A stretch of 64,000 bases of DNA. Origin: Thermobifida alba (GTDB lineage: Bacteria; Actinomycetota; Actinomycetes; Streptosporangiales; Streptosporangiaceae). Positions within the stretch are counted from its first letter, which is position 1; each line of letters starts with the position of its first letter. The position numbers and the translations under genes are program-made. Location of the stretch: the NCBI RefSeq assembly GCF_023208015.1, contig NZ_CP051627.1:3578422-3642421 (forward strand), in the 5' to 3' direction. Shown piece by piece: positions 1 through 10,948 of this stretch. The notes below the pieces were generated by a model that saw nothing but the letters and a program-made list of their open reading frames with translations, made no database searches and had not been told where the DNA came from.

Positions 1-566
1 CACAGTCCAGTGGGAAAGGTCTCGCCGCGTTCCGTCAACCGGTCCCGCAGCGCGGCGGCGTCCGCCAACCGCAGCCCGGGGACGCGCGCGTCAGCGGTGC
101 TCGCGGCCGTACGCACCCGGATCGTGGCGATCCCCAGCGCCTGCTCCAGCAGGTTGGCGGTGATGTCCACCACCTGCATCCGGCCGTAGGGGATCACCAG
201 CAGCTGCCGGATCACCGTCCCGAACGTCAGGTAGAAGTCGCTCTCCCCCTCGGCGTACCCCCATGACAGCCTGGTCCGTTCCGCGGTGGCCCAGGCGACC
301 CCCGTGCCGAGCAGCGCCAGCGCGGCCACGGCCACGCCCACCGCCCAGTGCAGCCACAGTCCCGCCCCGGTTCCGCCCAGCACGGCGACCGGCAGGGTGA
401 CGAGTGCCGTCAGCAGCCTGCGGTACCGGGTGAACGCCGGATCCAACCGGCTCCACTCGGTGCCCGGGGGCGGGGCGAAGGCGGTCTCCGTCGGAGAGCC
501 CTTCGCCTCCGGCAGGTCGGGAGCCACCAACCGCGGCATCTTGGGAGATTCGGCGAAGTCCACCAT
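1..566 (-). CDS. PH-domain (YdbS-like) membrane protein, cut by the window edge
   Basis: The frame read on the minus strand from ATG at 566 gives at least 188 residues and runs off the left edge, so the C-terminus is missing. Residues 1-45 are hydrophilic. Two hydrophobic stretches follow (about 48-68 and 70-90), then a soluble part containing LVIPYGRMQVVDI and ATIRVRTA, typical of bacterial PH (bPH2/YdbS) domains. The family is membrane-bound and of unknown biochemical role. It follows the DUF3180 gene in the same direction, as is usual at the end of actinobacterial folate operons; a second PH gene often comes next and would lie outside the window. The start is inferred from frame and is not marked by a strong ribosome site. 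Confidence 0.8.
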   Translation of the reverse strand, partial: MVDFAESPKMPRLVAPDLPEAKGSPTETAFAPPPGTEWSRLDPAFTRYRRLLTALVTLPVAVLGGTGAGLWLHWAVGVAVAALALLGTGVAWATAERTRLSWGYAEGESDFYLTFGTVIRQLLVIPYGRMQVVDITANLLEQALGIATIRVRTAASTADARVPGLRLADAAALRDRLTERGETFPTGL

Positions 567-659
567 TCCAGTCAACCATCCCCGAACGGACGAACCGCTG
601 CACTGCGCAATAAATTACTCACCGTCTGTCGGTCAAACCCGTGGCGGGCACGGCACCGG

Positions 660-1154
660 TCACCCCTTGGCCCCGCCGTTCTCGTGGCTGTCCGGCGGCA
701 CCCGGCAGGCGTACTCCAGGAACACCGCGGCGAGCGCCAGCAGCAGCCCGGACAGCGCGGTGCCGCCCGCGACGAGGGCGTCCGTCCGGGCGTGCGGGCT
801 GTGCAGCCAGTCCAGCAGCGCCAGCGCGAACCCGCCGAAGGCGCCGCAGGCGAGCGCGCCGAGCAGCACGCTGGCCTTGGCGAAAGCCACCAGCCGGGCC
901 GCGCTGATCGGCTCGATCGGCTCGGTGCCCGACTCCCCCCGGATCCGGCGGCGCACGTGGACCGCCGTGATCAGCTCGCCGAACGCCAGCAGCAGCAGCG
1001 TGGGAATGGCCGTCCACGGCAGCAGCACCAGGCTGGAGTAGGTCTCCCGCACCACCAGGAACATGACGAACCCGGTGACGACGGCGACCGCCAGCGGCAC
1101 CCGCCACCCGGTGGGGCGCACCCGGCCGTTCCGGTCGTTGCTCGGCGAACTCAC
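660..1154 (-). CDS. DUF3180 family membrane protein
   Basis: 164 residues from a GTG whose last bases overlap the folK stop (GTGA, 4-bp overlap), which is why this start was chosen over longer upstream ones. Four hydrophobic segments are visible (about 17-33, 37-57, 90-112, 126-148), with an Arg-rich cytoplasmic loop (VHVRRRIRGE) between the second and third. DUF3180 is an actinobacterial family with no known function, regularly found next to folK. Translational coupling suggests it is made with the folate enzymes, but nothing in the sequence shows a role in folate synthesis. Confidence 0.85.
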   Translation of the reverse strand: MSSPSNDRNGRVRPTGWRVPLAVAVVTGFVMFLVVRETYSSLVLLPWTAIPTLLLLAFGELITAVHVRRRIRGESGTEPIEPISAARLVAFAKASVLLGALACGAFGGFALALLDWLHSPHARTDALVAGGTALSGLLLALAAVFLEYACRVPPDSHENGGAKG

Positions 1155-1675
1155 CGCGGCACCCGCAGCACCAGGTCGTCGCGGCGGCGCAGCTCCTGGT
1201 CGGCCACGCCCGCCAGCAGGTCGCGCACCGCCCCCCGGCCGGCGATCTCGGCGTCGGGGTCGATGTCGGCCCACGGCCGCAGCACGAAGGCGCGCTCGTG
1301 GGCCCGGGGGTGGGGGAGGGTCAACGCCGGGTCGGTGCGGACCAGCCCGTCGTAGGCGATGACGTCCACGTCCAGGGTGCGGGGGCCCCAGCGCACCTCG
1401 CGGACCCGGTGGAACGCCCGCTCCACCTCCTGGACGCGCTCCAGCAGCGCCTCCGGGGTGAGCAGGGTGTCGGCCACCGCCACCGCGTTGAGGTAGTCGT
1501 CCTGCTCCGGGCCGCCCACCGGAGCCGTCTCGTACACCGGCGACAGCGCCACCAGGCGCAGCGGCCCCGGTGCGAAGAGGGTGTCGACCGCGCCCTGGAG
1601 GATGCCGAGCCGGTCGCCCAGGTTGCTGCCGAGGGCCAGGACGACCCGGCCGGCCCGGTTCTCGTTGGTGCTCAC
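1151..1675 (-). CDS. folK: 2-amino-4-hydroxy-6-hydroxymethyldihydropteridine pyrophosphokinase
   Basis: 174 residues, the usual HPPK size. It transfers pyrophosphate from ATP to 6-hydroxymethyl-7,8-dihydropterin, giving the substrate of FolP. Family landmarks are LGSNLGDR (15-22), the signature WGPRTLDVDV (96-105) with the two Asp residues that bind Mg-ATP, and PHPRAHERAFVL (121-132). It starts at GTG 1675, overlapping the folB stop by 4 bp, and its own stop overlaps the DUF3180 start, so the distal folate genes are translationally coupled. Cytosolic. Confidence 0.96.
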   Translation of the reverse strand: MSTNENRAGRVVLALGSNLGDRLGILQGAVDTLFAPGPLRLVALSPVYETAPVGGPEQDDYLNAVAVADTLLTPEALLERVQEVERAFHRVREVRWGPRTLDVDVIAYDGLVRTDPALTLPHPRAHERAFVLRPWADIDPDAEIAGRGAVRDLLAGVADQELRRRDDLVLRVPR

Positions 1676-2052
1676 GCGCGCCTCCGCGAGACGGTGACGG
1701 ACACGTCGTCGAACCGGTGCCGGATCGGCGCCTCGGGTTTGTGGACCGTCACCTCGGCCTCGACCACCCGGGGAGAGGCCAGGCAGACGTCGGCGAGCCG
1801 CTGGGCGAGCGTCTCGATCAGGTTCACCGGTTCTCCCTCGACGACCGCCACGAGGCGGTCGCTGAGCTCGCCGTAGTCGACGGTGTCGGAGACGTCGTCC
1901 GTGCGTGCGGCCGGACGGGTGTCCACCGCCAGGACCACGTCCACCACGAACTCCTGTCCCTCGCGCCGCTCGAAGTCGAACACCCCGTGCCTGCCCCGGG
2001 CACGGAGTCCGCGCAGTGCGATCCGGTCCAGCGATCCGAACGTCTCAGTCAT
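1672..2052 (-). CDS. folB: dihydroneopterin aldolase
   Basis: 126 residues, full length for the family. It converts 7,8-dihydroneopterin to 6-hydroxymethyl-dihydropterin plus glycolaldehyde. Visible landmarks are RGRHGVFDFERREGQEF near the N-terminus (active-site His/Glu region), VDYGELSD, NLIETLAQRLAD and the C-terminal VHKPEAPI containing the conserved Lys. ATG at 2052 overlaps the upstream SnoaL-like gene by 4 bp (ATGA). Longer in-frame extension upstream is high-GC read-through inside the neighbouring genes. Confidence 0.95.
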   Translation of the reverse strand: MTETFGSLDRIALRGLRARGRHGVFDFERREGQEFVVDVVLAVDTRPAARTDDVSDTVDYGELSDRLVAVVEGEPVNLIETLAQRLADVCLASPRVVEAEVTVHKPEAPIRHRFDDVSVTVSRRRA

Positions 2053-2486
2053 TCGTCCTCGTCGTCTTCCTGGAGCATCACCGGCGACGCGTGGTGCGAC
2101 CACATCCGCCATCCCTGCTCGGTCTCGACGAACAGGTTGGTGGTGACCACCCGGCCGCCCGCCACGAACCCCGGCTGGTCGTCCTCCGCGGTCAGGACGT
2201 TCTCCTCGCAGGTGACCATCGCGATGTCGCCGCTGACCCCGACCCGGGTCTCGGTGAGCACGTACTGGATGTAGGGAATGTTCGCCATGACCAGCGACCA
2301 CGCCCGCATGATCTCGGCGCGTCCGCGCAGCATCGGCCAGCCGGGGTTGACGCAGACGAGGTCGGGCGCCTGGTCCTCCTCGGCCCACACCCGCGCCATG
2401 AGGTCGATGTCGCCGGTCTCGATGGCCTGGTAGAAGTCCGCGTTGGCCGCGGCCACCCGCTCCTCGATCTCCTGCCGGGACCTCAC
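2049..2486 (-). CDS. SnoaL-like / nuclear transport factor 2 family protein
   Basis: 145 residues with an NTF2-like cone-fold pattern: an N-terminal helix (EIEERVAAANADFYQAIETGD), ending in DIDLMARVWAEED, then alternating strands and WRMWSHHASP at the C-terminus. The family includes polyketide cyclases, steroid isomerases and proteins without enzymatic activity, so no reaction is assigned. It overlaps folP upstream (GTG 2486) and folB downstream by 4 bp each. A gene of this type between folP and folB recurs in actinobacterial folate operons, as I recall. The acidic tail (EDDEDE) is poorly structured. A substitute for a missing folate step is possible but not shown. Confidence 0.85.
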   Translation of the reverse strand: MRSRQEIEERVAAANADFYQAIETGDIDLMARVWAEEDQAPDLVCVNPGWPMLRGRAEIMRAWSLVMANIPYIQYVLTETRVGVSGDIAMVTCEENVLTAEDDQPGFVAGGRVVTTNLFVETEQGWRMWSHHASPVMLQEDDEDE

Positions 2487-3391
2487 TGGACGTCCCGGGC
2501 GCGGGGGGCTTCGGCCCGTCCGTGGACGAGGGCGGTGCCTCCGGTGCGCCAGGCCCGGGCGACCCGCACCGCGTCGGCGTTGGGGCGCACGTCGTGCACC
2601 CGCACCGCCCAGGCACCGTGGAACGCGGCCAGGGCGGTCACGGCGACGGTGGCGTCGTCGCAGTCGGTGAAGTCGCGGGGGTTGCCCTCGGCGTCGCTGA
2701 GCAGCCGCCCCAGGAAGCGTTTTCGAGAGCCGCCGACCAGGATCGGACGCCCCAGGCCGGCGAGGCGGTCCAGGCGCGCCAGCAGCGCCCAGTTGTGGGC
2801 CCGGTCGGGGCTCTTGGAGAACCCGAGCCCGGGGTCGATGATGATCTGGCCGGGATCGACGCCCTGGTCGACCACGGCGGCCATGCGTCGGTCCAGCTCG
2901 TCGTGGACCTCTTGGACGACGTCGGTGTACACGGCACGCTTCTGCATGTCATGACTATGCCCACGCCAGTGCATCAACACATAGGAGACGCCGGTGGCCG
3001 CCACCAGCCGGGCCATCTCCGGGTCGGCCAGCCCGCCGCTGACGTCGTTGACCAGCACCGCGCCCGCGTCCACGGACGCCGCGGCGACCTCGGCCCGCAT
3101 CGTGTCGACGCTCACCGCGACCCCCTGGCGGGCCAGTTCGGTCACGACGGGCAGCACCCGCCGCAGCTCCTCCTCCGCGGAGACCCGCTGCGCACCGGGC
3201 TGTGTGGACTCGCCGCCCACGTCGACGATGTCCGCGCCCTCTTCGACCATCCGCAGGCCGTGCTCGACCGCCCGGCCGGCGTCGAACCACCGGCCGCCGT
3301 CGGAGAACGAGTCAGGGGTGACGTTGACGACCCCCATCACCAGGCAGCGTTCTTCGACCGGAAGGCCGGGAAGTTCCTTTGTCGTCGCCAT
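2483..3391 (-). CDS. folP: dihydropteroate synthase
   Basis: 302 residues. It condenses hydroxymethyl-dihydropterin pyrophosphate with p-aminobenzoate and is the sulfonamide target. Landmarks on the TIM barrel are VMGVVNVTPDSFSDGG (19-34), DVGGESTQPGA (about 57-67), SVDTMRAEVA, LVNDVSGG, IIIDPGLGFSKS and GGSRKRFLG, the last being the pterin/pABA-binding Lys-Arg loop. All expected motifs are present, so it is probably active. It starts at ATG 3391. A 112-bp gap separates it from folE, so it may have its own promoter, while everything downstream of it is coupled by 4-bp overlaps. Confidence 0.97.
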   Translation of the reverse strand: MATTKELPGLPVEERCLVMGVVNVTPDSFSDGGRWFDAGRAVEHGLRMVEEGADIVDVGGESTQPGAQRVSAEEELRRVLPVVTELARQGVAVSVDTMRAEVAAASVDAGAVLVNDVSGGLADPEMARLVAATGVSYVLMHWRGHSHDMQKRAVYTDVVQEVHDELDRRMAAVVDQGVDPGQIIIDPGLGFSKSPDRAHNWALLARLDRLAGLGRPILVGGSRKRFLGRLLSDAEGNPRDFTDCDDATVAVTALAAFHGAWAVRVHDVRPNADAVRVARAWRTGGTALVHGRAEAPRARDVQ

Positions 3392-3503
3392 AGTCGCCAG
3401 CCTACAGATTTCCCGTCAGCGTCAGGTTTCCTGGCTTTCTCCCCGGTATTTCCCCGGCCGCGCGTCCTGGCTGGTCAAGTTCCGTACAAGGAGCCGCGGG
3501 GGG

Positions 3504-4127
3504 TCAGCGGTGCCCCAGGATGAGCCCCATCGCCTCGGCGCGGGTCTTGTCGCTCTCCCGGAAGGCGCCGCGCACCGCGGAGGTCACCGTCTTGGCGCCC
3601 GGCTTGCGCACGCCGCGCATGGTCATGCACAGGTGTTCGGCCTCGACGACCACGATGACGCCGCGCGGTTCCAGGCGCTCCATCAGGGCGTCGGCGACCT
3701 GTGAGGTCAGCCGCTCCTGCACCTGGGGGCGGCGGGCGTAGACGTCCACCAGGCGGGCCAGTTTGGACAGCCCGGTGATCTGCCCGTCGGTGTTGGGGAT
3801 GTAGCCCACGTGCGCGGCCCCGTAGAAGGGGACGAGGTGGTGCTCGCACGTGGAGTACAGCTCGATGTCCTTGACCAGCACCATCTCTTCGTGGTTGGCC
3901 TCGAACACCGTGGTCAGCACGTCCTCGGGACGCTGGCTCAACCCGGCGAACTGCTCGGCGAAGGCCCGGGCGACCCGTGCGGGGGTCTCCACGAGCCCGT
4001 CGCGGTCCGGGTCCTCTCCGATGGCCAGCAGGATCTCGCGGACCGCCTTCTCGATGCGCGGCTGGTCGATTCCTGTGGGTTCGAGGCCGGCGTCGACGTC
4101 GCCGGCCCGGTACTCGTACTCAGTCAC
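3504..4127 (-). CDS. folE: GTP cyclohydrolase I
   Basis: 207 residues. It converts GTP to dihydroneopterin triphosphate, the first step of folate synthesis. The zinc site is seen as [10 protein letters not shown] (Cys94, His97) and [10 protein letters not shown] (Cys167), with [20 protein letters not shown] between them. The protein is of normal length for the homodecameric family. It lies 9 bp downstream of ftsH, so it is probably co-transcribed with it, an arrangement common in actinobacteria. Confidence 0.97.
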   Translation of the reverse strand: MTEYEYRAGDVDAGLEPTGIDQPRIEKAVREILLAIGEDPDRDGLVETPARVARAFAEQFAGLSQRPEDVLTTVFEANHEEMVLVKDIELYSTCEHHLVPFYGAAHVGYIPNTDGQITGLSKLARLVDVYARRPQVQERLTSQVADALMERLEPRGVIVVVEAEHLCMTMRGVRKPGAKTVTSAVRGAFRESDKTRAEAMGLILGHR

Positions 4128-4136
4128 GGTCTACTC

Positions 4137-6173
<2,037 letters not shown>

Positions 6174-6522
6174 CTATACGGAACCCCGCCGGGCCCGTCC
6201 CTTCTAACAGCGGTCCCTCCGAGTAGCGCAGAGGCGTCGGCGTGCGTCAGCGGTCCGGGACGACGACCCGTCGTCGCGCCGGACCCCGTCGGCTCGTCGC
6301 GGCGCCTCATGCCGACCGCCGGAAGCGGGACCTGTCGGACATGTGCTCCCTACAATGATGCCGGGATAATCGACGGTACACCCAGACTCTTCCGCGCCAC
6401 TCGCGCGGTGCGGCAGCACGCCGGGGTTGTCCCGTCATGAACGCAACGCTTGGCGGCGCCCCTGTTGTTCCCGACCGGCTCTTCCGGGAAGAGGCCCGCC
6501 GCATCCGCCCGCGGAGTGGTCC
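6174..6522. promoter_or_regulatory. intergenic leader between hpt and ftsH
   Basis: 349 bases with no convincing gene. It must hold the ftsH promoter (minus strand). A nested dyad lies near 6250-6285: outer arms GGTCCGG/CCGGACC enclose GACGACG/CGTCGTC. It could be the hpt terminator or a regulatory structure. The -10/-35 boxes cannot be placed with confidence. Confidence 0.4.
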
Positions 6523-7074
6523 TCAGTCGTACACGTGCGGTGCGAGAGTACCGATGAACGGCAGGTTGCGGTACTTCTCGGCGTAGTCCAGACCGTATCC
6601 GACGATGAACTCGTTGGGCAGGTCGAAGCCGACGTACCTGACGTTCAGGTCGACGTTGAGCGCCAGCGGCTTGCGCACCATGGTGCAGATCTCCACCGAC
6701 GCCGGCTGGCGCGACCTGAGGTTGCCGACCAGCCAGGACAGGGTGAGTCCGGAGTCGATGACGTCCTCGACGATGAGTACGTTGCGCCCCTGGATGTCGG
6801 TGTCGAGGTCCTTGAGGATGCGGACCACGCCCGAGGAGGTGGTGCCCGCCCCGTAGGAGGAGACCGCCATCCAGTCCATCTCGCAGGGGTGGTGCAGTTC
6901 CCGTGCCAGGTCCGCCATCACCATGACCGCGCCCTTGAGGACGCCGACCAGCAGCAGGTCCCTGCCTGCGTAGTCGGCGTCGATCTCGGCTGCCATCTCC
7001 CGGGTGCGGGTCCTGATCTCTTCCTCGGTGACCAGGATCTTGTCCAGGGCGGAGCCCATGTCCTTCGCGTCCAC
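6523..7074 (-). CDS. hpt: hypoxanthine phosphoribosyltransferase
   Basis: 183 residues. It salvages hypoxanthine and guanine with PRPP. The PRPP-binding loop is VLIVEDVIDSGLTL, preceded by the catalytic flexible-loop region (MDWMAVSSYGAGTTSSG). YVGFDLPNEFIVGYGLDYAEKYRN near the C-terminus is the purine-binding part. ATG at 7074 (DAKDMGSALDKILV follows) fits family starts; the longer upstream reading has no support. It sits between tilS and ftsH in the standard actinobacterial order tilS-hpt-ftsH. Confidence 0.96.
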   Translation of the reverse strand: MDAKDMGSALDKILVTEEEIRTRTREMAAEIDADYAGRDLLLVGVLKGAVMVMADLARELHHPCEMDWMAVSSYGAGTTSSGVVRILKDLDTDIQGRNVLIVEDVIDSGLTLSWLVGNLRSRQPASVEICTMVRKPLALNVDLNVRYVGFDLPNEFIVGYGLDYAEKYRNLPFIGTLAPHVYD

Positions 7075-7196
7075 GCTTCAGGTCCTCGCTGCTCAGCTAG
7101 GGGTTCCTCGATCGCAACCAAGAATAAACGGACCAAACGGCGGTCTCGGGCGCACCCTGCGGAAGACGGGGCGGGCGCACTGCTCCGGGTCGCCGC

Positions 7197-8174
7197 TCAG
7201 TCCTCGGCGGAGACGACGATCCGCCCTCCGCTTCTGCGGCCCCGGCGGGCTCCGGGCAGGTCGACGTGGCTCTGGCCCCGCCAGTCGGTGACGAGCCGGT
7301 CCAGCGCGAAGACGTGCTCCGCGGTGAGGGCTCCCGCGGGGCATCCGGCCGCGAGGGCGGCGCGGCGCAGCAGGCGGGTGCGGATCGCGCGGGGCAGGGC
7401 GGCCAGGGAGGCGACGTCCAGGGCGCCTGTTCCCCGTCCGGCCTGCTGCTCCGCCCGGTCCGCCCACTCGTCCAGGGCGTCGGCGTCGTCCCGCAGCAGG
7501 GTGGCGGTGCGGGCCAGCGCCTCGGCGATCCCCGGTCCGAGCACCCGTTCCAGCACGGGCAGCGCGTCGTGGCGGACCCGCGAGCGGGCGTAGGCGGGGT
7601 CGGTGTTGTGCGGGTCGGCCCAGGGTTCCAGGCCCATGAGCGCGGCCGCGGCGTGCACGGTGCGCCGGTCCAGGTCGAGCAGGGGGCGCAGGTAGCGGCC
7701 CGAGCGGGGGGACATGGCCGCCAGCGACCGGGCGCCGGATCCCCGGGCCAGCCGCAGCAGCACCGTCTCGGCCTGGTCGTCGCGGGTGTGTCCGAGCAGG
7801 ACGGCGGCGGCCCGGTGGACGTCGGCGGCCTTCTCCAGGGCCGCGTAGCGGGCGTCGCGGGCGGCTCCCTCGGGGCCGCCCCGGGTGCCGACGGTCACCG
7901 AGATCCGTTCCACGGGGGCCAGGCCCAGGTCGCCGAGCACGGCGGCCACCGTGTCGGCGCGTTCGGCCGATCCCTCCTGGAGGCCGTGGTCGACGGTGAC
8001 CCCGCCGGCGCGCAGGCCCAGCCGGGGGGCGACGAACGCGGTGGCCCCCGCCAGCGCCAGCGAGTCGGGGCCGCCGCTGCAGGCCACCAGCACCAGCTCG
8101 CCGGCGGTCAGGCCGCTCAGCGCACGGCGCACGGCCGCCCGCACCAGCGCCACGGGGGGCGGTGGTCCGCTCAC
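7197..8174 (-). CDS. tilS: tRNA(Ile)-lysidine synthetase
   Basis: 325 residues. It adds lysine to C34 of the CAU-anticodon tRNA-Ile so that it reads AUA; the reaction is ATP-dependent. The PP-loop SGGPDSLAL lies at about 33-41, followed by [30 protein letters not shown] (the family's catalytic Arg/Asp region) and RPLLDLDR. The C-terminus is short, as usual in actinobacteria, which lack the extra E. coli domain. GTG 8174 was chosen because it lies 19 bp from the upstream metalloprotease stop and gives a family-like N-terminus. Cytosolic, presumed essential. Confidence 0.95.
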   Translation of the reverse strand: MSGPPPPVALVRAAVRRALSGLTAGELVLVACSGGPDSLALAGATAFVAPRLGLRAGGVTVDHGLQEGSAERADTVAAVLGDLGLAPVERISVTVGTRGGPEGAARDARYAALEKAADVHRAAAVLLGHTRDDQAETVLLRLARGSGARSLAAMSPRSGRYLRPLLDLDRRTVHAAAALMGLEPWADPHNTDPAYARSRVRHDALPVLERVLGPGIAEALARTATLLRDDADALDEWADRAEQQAGRGTGALDVASLAALPRAIRTRLLRRAALAAGCPAGALTAEHVFALDRLVTDWRGQSHVDLPGARRGRRSGGRIVVSAED

Positions 8175-8193
8175 GTGTGCTCCGGGCTCCCGG

Positions 8194-9303
8194 TTACTCG
8201 GCCTCGGGCTCCTCGCCCGGGGAGATCGGCAGCGGCGGGTGGACGACGCGGGCGATCCAGGCGTCGGGGTCGCGGATCTCGGCCAGGGTGGGCAGTGTCT
8301 CGGGCGACTCCCAGACCCGGTTGAAGTCGGCCATGCCGACCCGGGCGACCACGGCGCGCACGAAGGCCGCGCCCTCCTCGTACTGCTTCAGTTTCAGGTC
8401 GAGGCCGAGCAGTTGGCGGATGGCCTTGTCGATCCGGTTCCCGCCGTGGCGGCGGCGCTCGAAGCGGCGCCGGATCTCAGCGACGCTCGGCACCACCTGG
8501 GGGCCGACCGCGTCCATCACGTAGTCGCCGTGGCCCTCGGCCAGGGTCATGACCGCGGTGATGCGGTCGAGGATTTCGCTCTGCTCCTCGCTCTGGAAGA
8601 CGTCGATGAGGTTGGCCTCGTTGCCCCGGACCACCTCGGCGACCGCCTCGCCGATGGCGCGCAGCCGCTCCAGGAAGTCTCCGGCGCTGAGGTTGGACGC
8701 CCGCAGGTAGTCGGTCATCAGCTGCTGCACGTGGCCGCGCAGCCACGGGTTGGCGGTGAACTGGGTGCGGTGCGTCTCCTCGTGCAGGCACACCCACAGC
8801 CGGAAGTCGTGCGGGTCGACGTCGAGCTCCCGTTCGGCGTGCACGATGTTGGGGGCCACGAGGGTGAGGCGGCCGGTGGGCGCCCTGCCCTCGGGGTCGG
8901 GCGGCAGGAACAGTTCGTACTGGCCGAGCACCCGCCCGGCGAGGTAGGAGAGCACAGCGCCGAGCTGTGCCCCGGTGACCCGGGAGCCGACCGCCGTGGT
9001 GATGGTGCCGACGGGGGAGTCGCTCAGGGCGGAGGGGGCGAGGGAGTCGAGGACCGGTTCCAGGACCACCCGGAAACCGTCGACGTTCGCCCTGATCCAC
9101 CCCGGCCGGTCGACGACGGTGGCGGGGCCCACCGGTTCGAGGCTGTTCATCCCGGTGAACTCGCGTACGTGGGTCTGCGCGATCACCGAGAGTTCACGCA
9201 GCTGGGCCACTGCCTGTCGAGCCTCGGTGAGGCTGATCTGCGGACCGGGCCGCACGAGGCGGACACCGGTGTTGACGGCTACTTCCCAGTCGATCAAAGT
9301 CAC
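8194..9303 (-). CDS. zinc-dependent metalloprotease, DUF2342 family
   Basis: 369 residues from GTG 9303. The zinc motif HEETH (174-178) lies in [16 protein letters not shown], and [12 protein letters not shown] about 80 residues later probably supplies the third ligand. The actinobacterial DUF2342 family is often labelled 'coenzyme F420 biosynthesis associated' in databases, but direct function is unknown. No signal peptide or membrane segment is seen, so it is probably cytosolic. It stands just upstream of tilS, its usual position between dacB and tilS. In-frame extension beyond 9303 covers the divergent gene and is not real. Confidence 0.9.
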   Translation of the reverse strand: MTLIDWEVAVNTGVRLVRPGPQISLTEARQAVAQLRELSVIAQTHVREFTGMNSLEPVGPATVVDRPGWIRANVDGFRVVLEPVLDSLAPSALSDSPVGTITTAVGSRVTGAQLGAVLSYLAGRVLGQYELFLPPDPEGRAPTGRLTLVAPNIVHAERELDVDPHDFRLWVCLHEETHRTQFTANPWLRGHVQQLMTDYLRASNLSAGDFLERLRAIGEAVAEVVRGNEANLIDVFQSEEQSEILDRITAVMTLAEGHGDYVMDAVGPQVVPSVAEIRRRFERRRHGGNRIDKAIRQLLGLDLKLKQYEEGAAFVRAVVARVGMADFNRVWESPETLPTLAEIRDPDAWIARVVHPPLPISPGEEPEAE

Positions 9304-9471
9304 GTTTCCACCGTACCCACTCGTTCCCCGCCCATCGGGGATTGCCGATTGTTTCGGGGTTTTCTCAGGGTGTGCCCGCACTGCCCCGCACCGCCCCGGA
9401 CATCCGGGTCCGTCCCGCCAACCGACCGCGGGATCTCGAACACCTGTTCGAGAATCGGGTATGCTGGCGCC

Positions 9472-9846
9472 GTGTCCGAGCGACGGTTGCCCGAGGAGTG
9501 GCCCGCGGGGGTGCGTCCCTTCTGGGCCGAGGACTTTCCACACAGCGCGGTCGAGTGGCTGTTCGGGCTGCTTCCCGGCGACTACCGGCTGCACGGGGTG
9601 CTGCGCAGGTATCCGGTGGCACTGTCCGGGCTGGCGCTGCGCCACGTCCGGGCGGAGCTGGCGGCGGCCCGGGAGGGGTACCGGGCCGTCCCGGCCGACC
9701 TGGACGGCCGGCTGCCCGCCGCAGCCGTCGACCAGGTCAGGAACGTCTACCTCACCGAGGGCGGCCGGCTGGCCGACCGGCTGCGCGCCGTGGAGGCCGT
9801 GGACCGGGCGCTGCGCGCGCTCCCTGCCGGGCCGGCCGCCCGGTGA
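9472..9846 (+). CDS. small hypothetical protein
   Basis: 124 residues from GTG 9472, divergent from the DUF2342 protease across 168 bp. The sequence has no signal peptide and looks like an all-helical protein: WFGLLPGDYRLHGVLRR, HVRAELAAAREGYRAV and an Arg/Ala-rich C-terminal helix (LADRLRAVEAVDRALRAL). The spacing of charged residues and its actinobacterial setting suggest a conserved lineage-specific protein. I do not recognise the family. An upstream ATG at 9461 is out of frame, so GTG is the likely start. Confidence 0.65.
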   Translation: MSERRLPEEWPAGVRPFWAEDFPHSAVEWLFGLLPGDYRLHGVLRRYPVALSGLALRHVRAELAAAREGYRAVPADLDGRLPAAAVDQVRNVYLTEGGRLADRLRAVEAVDRALRALPAGPAAR

Positions 9847-9851
9847 GCGGA

Positions 9852-10397
9852 TCAGGCGGTGACCCGCACCACCACGGCGGTCTCGGAGCCGGTGTTGACG
9901 AGCTGCCGCCCGTCCACCCCGCCGAGCACCCGGGTGCGGCCCGCCACCAGTTCCTGCACCGCCAGCAGGCGGCCGCCGGAGCCGGTGACCACCGCGTGGA
10001 TGCGTCCGCTGACCAGCAGCAGCACGTCGCCGTGGGCGGCCTGGGACCCGGGGCGGGCAGCGGGCAGCGCGACGAACCCGTTGGGGGCCAGCGCCACCAC
10101 GCTCATCCGCATCCGGCCCCGGGCGTGCCGCCGGGCGGCGCGCGGCGGACGCTGCCAGTGCCCGTACCGCCTCGGCCACAGCCGGGTCCGGGCGAGGACG
10201 GCGGCGGCTCCGTGGGCCGCGGCCATGAGCCGTCCGACGGTGGGCAGGGAGTGGGCGGCCAGGTGCGCGTAGCGGGTGCGCGCCCCGGCCATCACGATGT
10301 CCCCGATCCCGTCGGGGGAGGCGGCGGCGCGTCCGACCGACGGTTCGGTGGTGCGTTCTGCGGAAACGGAGGAAACGGTGGAAAGACCGGACAACAT
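9852..10397 (-). CDS. hypothetical protein with a cupin-like C-terminal half
   Basis: 181 residues from ATG 10397, preceded by GAAGG about 11 bases upstream. The N-terminal part is Ala/Arg-rich. The C-terminal 80 residues (MSVVALAPNGFVALPAARPG, HGDVLLLVSGRIHAVV, LVAGRTRVLGGVDGRQLVN) resemble the beta-strand rhythm of a small cupin or cysteine-dioxygenase-like fold, but metal-binding His residues are not clearly in place. It converges on the preceding small gene with only 5 bp between them. The function is unknown, and the true start could be an internal Met. Confidence 0.55.
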   Translation of the reverse strand: MLSGLSTVSSVSAERTTEPSVGRAAASPDGIGDIVMAGARTRYAHLAAHSLPTVGRLMAAAHGAAAVLARTRLWPRRYGHWQRPPRAARRHARGRMRMSVVALAPNGFVALPAARPGSQAAHGDVLLLVSGRIHAVVTGSGGRLLAVQELVAGRTRVLGGVDGRQLVNTGSETAVVVRVTA

Positions 10398-10948
10398 CGA
10401 CGATGGACCTTCGTGCGGATCAGTCGCTCCACGCACGGCGGCGGGACGACGTCAGGAGTGCTGTGGCCCGGTGCCGGAAACGGCCCGGGGGAGGGTGCGC
10501 GCGGGGACGCACCGGAGGCGGGAGCCCCGTCGGCGGGGTCCCGTTCGCACAACGCGGATCAGTTGATCAGCGACAACACGAAGGAATCGGACAGAGCGCA
10601 CTGGCCACACGACGGAAGACCACCGAGGTCGTGCGGGCGATGGCTGACTGGAGCGTGACAGTGCGCGGACGCATGCCGTCAAGAAGACCAACCCCGAGTT
10701 GCGATGTCAAGTCGGAGGCGGCGGTCAGAGTGTCGTCTCCCTCGTTGTTCGGCCTGCCCGGGGCGGCCGCGGCGCAAACGGTCTCCTCCGCCCGGGGGTT
10801 GTGTTTTTGGTCGGGACGGTGGTGACATCGGCCTTTGCCGAAACCACCGAGGCTCTGGTTGCGTAGGACGGCGGGCGGACGGCACGGGGCGCTCCGGCCG
10901 ATCGGGGACCGCGCTCCCGGCGTTCGGAATCCACACCGGAGGTGACAC
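10398..10948. other. 551-base region without a convincing gene
   Basis: Divergent spacer between the cupin-like gene and the NERD-like gene. Open frames on both strands are compositionally biased, lack ribosome sites and show no recognisable motif. Local T-rich runs (near 10740-10815) interrupt the GC-rich background and probably belong to promoters. Nothing else could be supported. Confidence 0.4.

Noticed and set aside
10403-10825. Plus-strand open frame in the spacer before the NERD-like gene
   Set aside because: Arg/Ser-biased low-complexity translation, no ribosome site, no motif; also overlaps equally open minus frames.
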